NCBI GenBank assembly: GCA_964618405.1
Contig: CAZUAY010000035.1
Coordinates: forward strand, 1 to 19,331
Source of the DNA: JBBQIY01 sp964618405
Lineage (GTDB): Bacteria > Verrucomicrobiota > Kiritimatiellia > RFP12 > UBA3636
DNA length: 19,331 nucleotides
Reading direction: 5' to 3'
Part shown: piece by piece, positions 6,689 to 13,285 of the stretch
Position numbering within the stretch: the stretch's first letter is position 1
Layout of the letters: every line of letters starts with the position of its first letter
The notes under the pieces: model-generated
Database searches by the model: none
Told to the model about the DNA's origin: nothing
The model's input: only the letters and a program-made list of their open reading frames with translations
Translations under genes and position numbers: made by a program

Positions 6689-8005
6689 ATGAACATCGAT
6701 ATTGAAACCGTAACACCAAGCCGAATCAAACTCATCTGCGACGTCTCTTCCGAAGAGACTCAGGCCGAGCAAGACAAGGTCACCAAGCAGTTTGTTTCCG
6801 CCCGCGCCCTTCCTGGATTTCGCAAGGGCAAAGCTCCGCAAGAGAAAATTGCAAAGGCCTTTGCCAAGGACATCTCCATAGAAACCACGAACAATACCGT
6901 AAACGCCTACTACAAGAAGGCCATTGGAGACAAAAAACTCAAAGTTTACGAGCTGGTGGAATTCACGGATGTCAAGTCTGGCGAAGACGGTGGCCTCGTC
7001 TTCACGGCCGTTTTGGATCTCGAGCCAGAATTCGAACTGCCAGAATACAATGGCATTCCGGTCGATAATGCCGACACGGTGATTACGGACGAGAAGGTCG
7101 AAGAAGAATTCCAGTCGTTCCGCAAGAGCATGGCGAAGTTTGAAGACTTTACCGCGGACAGCGTTGCGGTTGCCGAGGATATGCTCAGTGTCTCCTACCA
7201 AGGAACAGTTGACGGAAAGCCCCTTGCCGAAGTCGTCCCCGAAGCGGCGGCATTTGGCGCCAAAGACAATTCATGGTGCACCGTGGGCAGCCAATATTTT
7301 ATGATTCCTGGCCTCCCTGATGCCATGGTCGGCATGAAGCTGGGCGCAGAAGGCTCACTGAAAGTGGTCTTTCCCGATGACTTCTATAAGGAAGAACTCC
7401 GCGGCATGGCGGTCGACTATACCTTTACCGTAAAAGAAGGTCGCCACCTCGTCGTACCCGAGATCAACGAAGCGTTTCTGAAGCCGTTGCACGTAGAAAC
7501 GCTTGAAGAGTTCATGACGCGTATCCGCACGCACTTAGAAACCCAAGCAAAACAGCAGGACAAAGAGCGTCGCATCCGCCAGATCATTGATTTCCTCGTC
7601 AAGGCAACGCCGTTTGAGTTGCCACAGGCCGAATTCGAGCGCACAACCGAAGATGCACTGAACCGGTTGATCCAGTACAGCATGCGCCGTGGTGCCTCGA
7701 AAGAAGATATCGCCGCCGAGCGCGAGAAGCTCATGGACACCGCGAAGGAAACCGCTGACGCCCGCATGAGAGGCTCATTCGTCATCGGCAAAATCGGGGA
7801 GATCCTCGAAACCAAACTCACCGATCCTGATTTCAACGCGTATCTTAACGATGTGTTCACCCGCGAACGCCTCACCGAACCGCAGATCAAGGAGATCGCC
7901 AAGGATCGTGCTCGCTTGCGCATGCTCTACACCGAAGCGCTGAAGAACAAGATCCTCGAACAGCTCCTCCAAACCGCCCAACCGACTGACAGCATCAGCG
8001 CCTAA
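6689..8005 (+). CDS. tig: Trigger factor, ribosome-associated chaperone and peptidyl-prolyl isomerase
   Basis: Trigger factor binds the ribosome at the tunnel exit and shields nascent chains. The 438-residue length is usual. The ribosome-docking signature GFRKGKAP is at residues 43-50 in the N-terminal domain. A FKBP-type isomerase domain spans about 160-250 (VSYQGTVDGK, GLPDAMVGMKLGAEGSLKVVFPDDF). The rest is the helical, charged C-terminal chaperone arm (VPEINEAFLKPL onward). The start at 6689 places the docking loop at its usual distance from the N terminus, although no Shine-Dalgarno sequence is evident. It is first in a same-strand row with clpP (43-base gap), clpX and lpxC, the common tig-clpP-clpX order. 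Identification is firm. Confidence 0.95.
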   Translation: MNIDIETVTPSRIKLICDVSSEETQAEQDKVTKQFVSARALPGFRKGKAPQEKIAKAFAKDISIETTNNTVNAYYKKAIGDKKLKVYELVEFTDVKSGEDGGLVFTAVLDLEPEFELPEYNGIPVDNADTVITDEKVEEEFQSFRKSMAKFEDFTADSVAVAEDMLSVSYQGTVDGKPLAEVVPEAAAFGAKDNSWCTVGSQYFMIPGLPDAMVGMKLGAEGSLKVVFPDDFYKEELRGMAVDYTFTVKEGRHLVVPEINEAFLKPLHVETLEEFMTRIRTHLETQAKQQDKERRIRQIIDFLVKATPFELPQAEFERTTEDALNRLIQYSMRRGASKEDIAAEREKLMDTAKETADARMRGSFVIGKIGEILETKLTDPDFNAYLNDVFTRERLTEPQIKEIAKDRARLRMLYTEALKNKILEQLLQTAQPTDSISA

Positions 8006-8014
8006 ACCGACTCA

Positions 8015-8045
8015 CCGGCGCGGCAAACGCCGGGAAAGGATTCCC
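8015..8045 (+). promoter_or_regulatory. Hairpins around the clpP ribosome-binding site
   Basis: CCGGCG/CGCCGG (8015-8020 and 8028-8033, 7-base loop) is followed by GGGAA/TTCCC (8032-8036 and 8041-8045). The loop of the second hairpin, AGGA (8037-8040), is part of the clpP Shine-Dalgarno sequence AAAGGA (8035-8040), 8 bases before the ATG at 8049. The hairpins share bases 8032-8033, so they are alternatives in part. There is no T run, so this is not an intrinsic terminator. Confidence 0.45.
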
Positions 8046-8048
8046 TTC

Positions 8049-8657
8049 ATGTATTCTCAATATGTACCGTTCGTCATTGAACAAACTGGACGAGGCGAAC
8101 GCTCTTATGACATTTATTCGCGCCTCCTCAAGGATCGCATCGTGTTCATCGGAACCCCGATCGACGACAGCATCGCCACGGTGATCATCGCCCAACTCCT
8201 CTTTCTCCAGTCGGAAGACGCAGAGAAGGACATCTCTGTTTATATCAATTCACCCGGAGGTGTTGTGACGGCTGGTCTTGCCATCTACGACACCATGCAG
8301 TACATCAAATGCGACTGCGCCACCTACTGCCTCGGACAAGCCGCCTCCATGGGCGCCATCCTCCTCGCGGCTGGCACCAAGGGCAAGCGCTATGCGCTCC
8401 CGAACGCTCGCGTCATGATCCACCAACCGCATGGTGGTGCCGAGGGGCAGGCTAGCGATATCCGAATCCAAGCCAACGAAATCATCCGCACAAGGGAAGC
8501 GCTCAACCGTATCCTCTGCGAAAAAACGGGTCAGGACATGGCCACCATCGAACGCGACACCGACCGTGACTTCTTCATGTCTCCGCAGGAAGCAAAAGAC
8601 TACGGACTCGTCGACGAAGTTCTCCTGCCCAAAGCCACTCCAATCAAGGCCAAATAG
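8049..8657 (+). CDS. clpP: ATP-dependent Clp protease proteolytic subunit
   Basis: ClpP forms the tetradecameric serine protease barrel that degrades substrates unfolded by ClpX. The 202-residue protein has the catalytic triad at the usual spacing: Ser100 in GQAASMGA, His125 in RVMIHQPHGG and Asp174 in ERDTDRDFFMS. It also has YINSPGG and the C-terminal YGLVDEV. The N terminus MYSQYVPFVIEQTGRGERSY corresponds to the region processed in E. coli, and only a very short propeptide is possible here. The ATG at 8049 is supported by AAAGGA 8 bases upstream. clpX follows after 3 bases, so the two are almost certainly co-transcribed and made in concert. Confidence 0.97.
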   Translation: MYSQYVPFVIEQTGRGERSYDIYSRLLKDRIVFIGTPIDDSIATVIIAQLLFLQSEDAEKDISVYINSPGGVVTAGLAIYDTMQYIKCDCATYCLGQAASMGAILLAAGTKGKRYALPNARVMIHQPHGGAEGQASDIRIQANEIIRTREALNRILCEKTGQDMATIERDTDRDFFMSPQEAKDYGLVDEVLLPKATPIKAK

Positions 8658-8660
8658 AAA

Positions 8661-10046
8661 ATGCCACCGAAAAAGAAAAAAGGGACACCCGAATCGAATT
8701 GCTGCACCTTCTGCGGTGTTCCCGCCAATGTTGAGCCGAATTTGATCGAATTTCAAGGTGACTACATCTGCCCCCGTTGCCTTCGCGACCAGGAGCAAAT
8801 GTTACAGACCGCACTCGAAAACATCGGAACCTTGCGCACTGAGGCGGCCAGAACAGTAAAGGCTTCGCACATGCGATCCCCCAAAGAGCTCTTCGACCCC
8901 GATTTAGACGATGCCACTTCTCCGAAGCTGACGCAACCGAGCAAAAAAGTTCCGTCACCGAAGGAGATTAAGGAGTTTCTGGACAATTACGTGGTCGGCC
9001 AGACCGAAACCAAGCGGATCATCTCCGTCGCCGTTCACAACCACTACAAACGCATTTTCGGAAACACGACAGCGGCCGCGATGCGTGAGTTTGACGATGT
9101 CGAGATCGAAAAGAGCAATATCCTGCTCCTGGGTCCTACCGGCTCCGGCAAAACGTTGATCGCCAGAACCCTCGCTCGAATGCTCGACGTACCGTTCGCT
9201 ATCGCGGACGCCACGACGCTCACCGAAGCGGGCTATGTCGGCGAAGATGTTGAAAACATTCTTCTCAGCCTCCTCCAGTCTGCTGGCATGGACATCGAGA
9301 AGGCGCAGAATGGCATCGTTTTCGTCGATGAGATCGACAAAATCGGCCGTCGCACTGACAACGTCTCCATCACCCGAGATGTCTCTGGCGAAGGCGTCCA
9401 ACAGGCCCTCCTCAAGATTCTAGAAGGAACCGTTGCGCGCGTTCCCCCAGGCGGCGGACGCAAACACCCCGAACAACGCTACATCGAAATCGAGACGAAG
9501 AACATTCTGTTCATCTGTGGTGGGGCTTTCGTGGGTCTCGACAACATCATGAAGCGACGCGCCGACAAGCGGCACTTCGGTTTTACCAACGCCGATGAAG
9601 CGGCTCTCGCACTTAAGAAAAAACATGTCCCCTCTCTCAAGCCTGAGCCGGAGGATCTCATTCACTACGGTCTGATCCCCGAGTTCGTCGGACGCCTTCC
9701 GGTCGTCTCCGTTTTGACACCGCTTTCGGAAGAGGATCTCGTTCACATTCTCACGAAGCCTCGCAACTGTCTCGTCAGCCAATATCGTAAGCTCTTCGCC
9801 ATGGATAACATCGACCTACAATTCGAGGACGATGCGATCCAAGCCATGGCCAAAGAAGCACTCAAACGCAAAACCGGCGCACGAGGCCTGCGATCCATCA
9901 TGGAAGAACTCATGATTGACGTGATGTACGATGCATCATCGCTCGAAAACAAGTCGAAGAAAACGAAGCTTATCATTACGGCTACAATGGTCAATGCACA
10001 GTTGTCTCACGAGGCACAGCTTGTCGACCTGATCAAAGGCGCTTAG
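8661..10046 (+). CDS. clpX: ATP-dependent Clp protease ATP-binding subunit ClpX
   Basis: ClpX is the AAA+ unfoldase that recognises tagged substrates and feeds them to ClpP. The 461-residue protein has an N-terminal zinc-binding domain with Cys15, Cys18 (CTFC), Cys37 and Cys40 (CPRC). It also has the Walker A GPTGSGKT (158-165), the pore loop GYVGEDVEN (191-199), Walker B IVFVDEID with Asp223/Glu224, the RKH loop (267-269) and the sensor-2 segment RKTGARGLRSIMEEL near the end. Pro/Lys-rich linkers (3-8 and about 86-101) flank the zinc domain. The ClpP-docking loop, IGF in E. coli, reads HFGF here (FGF at 306-308) and the following residues differ from the usual GA-V pattern. The gene follows clpP by 3 bases and precedes lpxC by 38. 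Confidence 0.97.
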   Translation: MPPKKKKGTPESNCCTFCGVPANVEPNLIEFQGDYICPRCLRDQEQMLQTALENIGTLRTEAARTVKASHMRSPKELFDPDLDDATSPKLTQPSKKVPSPKEIKEFLDNYVVGQTETKRIISVAVHNHYKRIFGNTTAAAMREFDDVEIEKSNILLLGPTGSGKTLIARTLARMLDVPFAIADATTLTEAGYVGEDVENILLSLLQSAGMDIEKAQNGIVFVDEIDKIGRRTDNVSITRDVSGEGVQQALLKILEGTVARVPPGGGRKHPEQRYIEIETKNILFICGGAFVGLDNIMKRRADKRHFGFTNADEAALALKKKHVPSLKPEPEDLIHYGLIPEFVGRLPVVSVLTPLSEEDLVHILTKPRNCLVSQYRKLFAMDNIDLQFEDDAIQAMAKEALKRKTGARGLRSIMEELMIDVMYDASSLENKSKKTKLIITATMVNAQLSHEAQLVDLIKGA

Positions 10047-10084
10047 CACAAAAATAAACGCATTCACCGGAGGCACCCCCTACC

Positions 10085-11110
10085 ATGATACAGCCGAATT
10101 ATGAAATCGGTCGACTGCTCACAGGCAATCTGGATGCCGTCAACAAGGCTCGGGATGGCTTCAACGCCCAGCCAATCGATCAGGTGCTTCTCAACGAAGG
10201 CGCCTACCCTTATTCGCTCAAACACACCACGCTGGCCAGCACCGCCTCGGTGTCTGGCCATGCCACGTTCAGCCGAACGAACAACAGCACGCTCACCTTT
10301 GGCCCCTGCGCCAAAGACGGTTGGTGGATTAATCGCAGCGACCAAGCGGAGCAGTTTCCATTCAAGGTTTCCGTTCAAAACGTTTGGACCACGGCGAGAA
10401 ACATCGTCCTGCGTAGCGGCAGCGCCCACAACTACCTGCGCATGGTCGAACACATCATCGCCCTCCGCGTCGGCATGGGCTTGGACAGCCTCCTCATCAG
10501 CACGGAAAGCGGCGACCCCCCTCTGTTCGACCGCGGCAATCTCGACCTCGTCGAAACGGTTGAAGCGGCTGGCATCATTGAAACAGATGCCCCTGCCCGC
10601 TTCATCACCGTCAAAGAACCCGTGACCTTCGGTGGTTCACGAGGCGACTTCATTACCTTCTTGCCGGCGAAACCGGGTGAATACGGACTCCGCATCGACT
10701 GTGCGGTCGACTTCAACTCGGCCATCGGCAAACAGCGCATTTTGTTCGATGTCACGCCGAGAACCTTCAGCATCGGCGCCGAGGCTCGTACCAACGCTCC
10801 CTACAGCCAATATCTCTATACCAAGACGATCGGAAAACTTTTCGCCGACACCCGTAACCTCGGTTATACGACCAAGAACATCCTGATCCACGGCAAAAAG
10901 AAGTATATGAACGAGCCCAAGCTCATCTACGATGGCCGATCGCTTGAAGCCGTCTGGCACCGTGCCACGCTCGATCTTCTCGCCGCTGTCGCGTTGCTCG
11001 ACACCGGTCGCTTTGCCGGCACCATCATCTCCTACCGCGCGGGGCATACGCAAGACGTCCGCATGAGCGGCCTGCTCTACTTAAACGATCTCATCACTGA
11101 GCACGTTTAA
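10085..11110 (+). CDS. lpxC: UDP-3-O-acyl-N-acetylglucosamine deacetylase, divergent LpxC
   Basis: LpxC removes the acetyl group from UDP-3-O-acyl-GlcNAc, the committed step of lipid A synthesis, in the cytoplasm. Anchors in the 341-residue protein are the start of repeat 1 (SLKHTTLASTASVSGHA, about 44-60), MVEHI with Glu122 and His123, DPPLFDRGN (144-152, the usual P-DGSA block), PRTFSIGAE (225-233), WHRATLDLL (291-299) and SYRAGHTQD (316-324) with His321. It diverges from common LpxC. About 40 residues precede the usual start. The Zn-ligand pair, normally HKxLD (His-x3-Asp), is H292-x4-D297 here, and the GLHSG block is replaced by SGHATFSR. GGAGG (10069-10073), 11 bases before the ATG, supports the start. 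Last gene of the tig-clpP-clpX row. Fold assignment is good. Activity on the standard substrate is assumed. Confidence 0.85.
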   Translation: MIQPNYEIGRLLTGNLDAVNKARDGFNAQPIDQVLLNEGAYPYSLKHTTLASTASVSGHATFSRTNNSTLTFGPCAKDGWWINRSDQAEQFPFKVSVQNVWTTARNIVLRSGSAHNYLRMVEHIIALRVGMGLDSLLISTESGDPPLFDRGNLDLVETVEAAGIIETDAPARFITVKEPVTFGGSRGDFITFLPAKPGEYGLRIDCAVDFNSAIGKQRILFDVTPRTFSIGAEARTNAPYSQYLYTKTIGKLFADTRNLGYTTKNILIHGKKKYMNEPKLIYDGRSLEAVWHRATLDLLAAVALLDTGRFAGTIISYRAGHTQDVRMSGLLYLNDLITEHV

Positions 11111-11114
11111 GAGA

Positions 11115-11172
11115 AGTTGCGAGTGGTGAGGTTGGAGAGAGTGAGTAGTGAGTTGCGAGTGGTGAGTTGCGA
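11115..11172 (+). repeat. Short direct repeats, AGTTGCGAGTGGTGAG
   Basis: The 16-mer AGTTGCGAGTGGTGAG occurs exactly at 11115-11130 and 11151-11166. A third partial copy, AGTTGCGA, follows at 11165-11172, and related GAG/GTG-rich sequence fills the space between. It begins 5 bases after the lpxC stop. A similar-style low-complexity run lies at 19247-19287. Confidence 0.75.
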
Positions 11173-11180
11173 AGCTCACA

Positions 11181-11246
11181 GGAGCGGGGACATTCCTGTC
11201 CCCGTCACGAATGGGGGACAAGAAAGTCCCCCCACCTTTGTGCTCC
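11181..11246 (+). repeat. Inverted pair of GGAG-footed hairpins (BIME-like)
   Basis: Left unit: GGAG (11181-11184), then CGGGGACA-TTCC-TGTCCCCG (stems 11185-11192 and 11197-11204). Right unit: GGGGGAC-AAGAAA-GTCCCCC (stems 11213-11219 and 11226-11232), ending with GCTCC (11242-11246), the reverse complement of the opening GGAGC. The arrangement, foot-hairpin and hairpin-inverted foot, is that of paired REP elements. No T run follows on either strand, so a simple terminator is less likely. Confidence 0.6.
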
Positions 11247-11416
11247 GCAAGGCAATCGCCACTATCGACCCTGCCACTGAAACGTGGCGAGGACGCCGAG
11301 TCTACAACGCCGTTCCCTCAATTCGTAATTCATAATTCATATTTTTTATTAGATGGGCGCAGCCGTCTCGGCAAGCCGTTACTTTACTACAGTTTAAAGA
11401 GCGGAGATCTCTGTTG

Positions 11417-11441
11417 CCTGCAAGCAGAGACTGCTTGCAGG
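11417..11441 (+). repeat. Perfect 11-bp hairpin
   Basis: CCTGCAAGCAG (11417-11427), a 3-base loop AGA, CTGCTTGCAGG (11431-11441). It is followed by GAGAGTATAAAA, which can pair imperfectly with TTTTACTCTC near 11478-11487, so the two hairpins of this stretch may be joined by a longer outer stem. Confidence 0.6.
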
Positions 11442-11488
11442 GAGAGTATAAAAGCATTGTAAAAGGGCCGTCGCCAGTTTTACTCTCT

Positions 11489-11516
11489 GCTTGCGGGCTG
11501 TCCCCAGCCCGCAAGC
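11489..11516 (+). repeat. Perfect 11-bp GC-rich hairpin just upstream of the permease promoter
   Basis: GCTTGCGGGCT (11489-11499), loop GTCCCC, AGCCCGCAAGC (11506-11516). It ends 6 bases before the -35 box at 11523. Without a T run it is a weak candidate terminator for upstream transcription. It also shares the GCTTGC/GCAAGC theme with the hairpin at 11417-11441. Confidence 0.6.
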
Positions 11517-11522
11517 CATCGG

Positions 11523-11552
11523 TTGACAAAACCGCTCCAAATTGCGCATACT
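11523..11552 (+). promoter_or_regulatory. Near-consensus sigma-70 promoter for the permease pair
   Basis: -35 TTGACA (11523-11528, exact consensus), an 18-base spacer, -10 CATACT (11547-11552, 4 of 6). Initiation would fall near 11559, 24 bases before the ATG at 11583. The TTG of the -35 box is also an in-frame possible start codon, which this reading makes unlikely. Confidence 0.55.
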
Positions 11553-11582
11553 AGCGGCAACTGGAAATCCCACCTCTATCTC

Positions 11583-13283
11583 ATGAAAAAACGTTGGTAT
11601 CTGCTGTTCGCTGCTTTGTCCGTAACACTCGGTCTACTTTTCCTGCTCCCAATATTTCTTGTCATCCGTGGCGGCTTCTGGGTGAATGGCGAACTTACGT
11701 CCCGCTACCTGCTCGGAGTTTTTCAAAACCCCATTTATGCAGAAGGCCTCATCAACAGCTTCACCATCGCTGTCGGCACGACCACGCTGGCCATGTTGAT
11801 CTCGCTACCGCTTGCCTGGCTCTCGCACAAGTATGAGTTCCCGGGCAAAGCGCTTTTCTCCGCTCTGGTGCTCGTCCCAATGATTCTCCCGCCCTTTGTC
11901 GGTGCAATCGGCATGACACAGCTTCTTGGACGCTATGGGGCCCTAAACGCAATGCTCGGGACGAACATCGACTGGCTCGGCCAAGCACGCTACTTCGGCG
12001 TCATCGGCATCCAAGCCCTCGCACTCTACCCCATCGTCTACTTGAACACGACCGCCGCTCTCGCCAACATCGATCCTGCCATGGACGAAGCCGCCGCAAA
12101 TCTGGGTTGTCCCGCTTTCAAACGTTTCTTCAAAATCACCCTCCCCTTGATCATGCCAGGCCTTTTCGCTGGCGGAACAATCGTATTCATTTGGAGCTTC
12201 ACTGAGCTGGGTGCCCCGCTGATGCTCAACTACACGAATTGTGCCTCCGTGCAAGTGTTCGATGCCCTCAAAGAAATCGGCACCAGTCCCTTCCCCTACG
12301 CCTTGGTCTTCGTTGTGCTCTCCTGTAGCGTCTTGCTCTATGCCATCGGGAAATTCGCCTTTGGTCGTAGCTCATTTGCCATGCAGGGCAAGGCGGCGGT
12401 GAACTTCACACCCCAAAAGCTCTCCGGCCCAACCAAGTTTCTCCCTCTGCTTCCTTTCATTGTCGTCTCATTCATCGCCTTACTCCCCCACATTGGCGTC
12501 GTCCTCACCAGCTTCTCAAAGCCCGGCTCTTGGTACCAATCGGTAGTCCCAACAGTCTTGACGACGGGCAATTATGTAGAAGCCCTGGGCCACGACATGA
12601 CGGTGCTCTCGATCCGCAACAGCTTGATGTTCTCATCGATCGCTGTTGTCCTCAACCTCGTCATGGGCCTCGCTATCGCCTTCATCGTCGTACGCTCCAA
12701 AATCAGGTTCGCGGGCATTCTTGATGCCATCGCCATGATTCCCCTCGCCGTCCCTGGTCTCGTCATGGCCTTCGGTTACCTCGCCATCAGCTCTTGGCTT
12801 GCCAACCTCGGCTGGGTGCGGAGCAGTACGCTGTGGTCGAACCTCTTTGACGTGCGAATCAATCCCACCCTCTTCCTCGTCGTCGCCTACGCCGTGCGAC
12901 GGCTCCCCTACATGGTTCGCTCGGCCGTCGCCGGTCTGCAACAGACCTCCGAGACGTTCGAGGAGGCTGCGGCGAACATGGGTGCGTCTCCACTCGTTTC
13001 GATGCGACGCATCACCCTCCCGCTCATCACGGCTAATCTCATCGCAGGACTGCTCCTTGCTTTCGCCTTCAGCATGTTAGAGGTCTCCGACAGCCTCATG
13101 CTCGCGCAGCAAGCACAATTCTACCCCATCACAAAAACCATCTACGAACTCTTTCAGCTTCTCGGCAACGGACGCTACATTGCCTCCGCACTCGGCGTGT
13201 GGGCGATGATCTTCCTAACCGTGACGATCACGGGTGTGAGCCTCCTTCTCGGTAAGAAAATGGGTGCGATTTTTAGGGTTTAA
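11583..13283 (+). CDS. FbpB/AfuB-like ABC transporter permease (fused double permease)
   Basis: 566 residues from the ATG at 11583. The protein is a tandem fusion of two BPD-type permease domains, the architecture of ferric-iron permeases (FbpB, AfuB) and of thiamine and phosphonate permeases such as ThiP. Each half has several hydrophobic helices and one EAA loop that contacts the ATPase: DEAAANLGCPAFKRFFKITL from about residue 168 and EEAAANMGASPLVSMRRITL from about residue 460. The N terminus MKKRWYLLFAAL is a typical inner-membrane start. A TTG at 11523 would add 20 polar residues but coincides with the -35 box. No ribosome site is evident at either. No ATPase or substrate-binding gene adjoins it. 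The only partner in sight is a permease of another family, 2 bases downstream. Substrate: ferric iron is a reasonable guess, not shown. Confidence 0.85.
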   Translation: MKKRWYLLFAALSVTLGLLFLLPIFLVIRGGFWVNGELTSRYLLGVFQNPIYAEGLINSFTIAVGTTTLAMLISLPLAWLSHKYEFPGKALFSALVLVPMILPPFVGAIGMTQLLGRYGALNAMLGTNIDWLGQARYFGVIGIQALALYPIVYLNTTAALANIDPAMDEAAANLGCPAFKRFFKITLPLIMPGLFAGGTIVFIWSFTELGAPLMLNYTNCASVQVFDALKEIGTSPFPYALVFVVLSCSVLLYAIGKFAFGRSSFAMQGKAAVNFTPQKLSGPTKFLPLLPFIVVSFIALLPHIGVVLTSFSKPGSWYQSVVPTVLTTGNYVEALGHDMTVLSIRNSLMFSSIAVVLNLVMGLAIAFIVVRSKIRFAGILDAIAMIPLAVPGLVMAFGYLAISSWLANLGWVRSSTLWSNLFDVRINPTLFLVVAYAVRRLPYMVRSAVAGLQQTSETFEEAAANMGASPLVSMRRITLPLITANLIAGLLLAFAFSMLEVSDSLMLAQQAQFYPITKTIYELFQLLGNGRYIASALGVWAMIFLTVTITGVSLLLGKKMGAIFRV

Positions 13284-13285
13284 CC

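Larger units (their letters stand above)
11111..11582. repeat. Repeat-rich intergenic region between lpxC and the permease genes
   Basis: 472 bases with no convincing coding sequence (short open frames match nothing recognised). From left to right it holds direct repeats (11115-11172), an inverted pair of GGAG hairpins (11181-11246), an AT-rich stretch with repeated 'aattcat' units (about 11320-11350), two GC-rich 11-bp hairpins (11417-11441 and 11489-11516), and a promoter (11523-11552). The mixture suggests several dispersed repeat insertions. Confidence 0.7.

Noticed and set aside
8250..8798. 182-residue antisense open frame opposite clpP
   Set aside because: It lies opposite highly conserved clpP codons and its protein has no recognisable motifs. 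Typical shadow frame in GC-biased coding sequence.
10068..10080. 13-mer CGGAGGCACCCCC shared with 19214-19226
   Set aside because: In a 19-kb window a few shared 13-mers are expected by chance, and the first copy is explained as the lpxC ribosome site.
11117..11462. Short open frames in the repeat region (72-83 residues)
   Set aside because: Their sequences are translations of the direct repeats and hairpins, lack ribosome sites and have no domain character.
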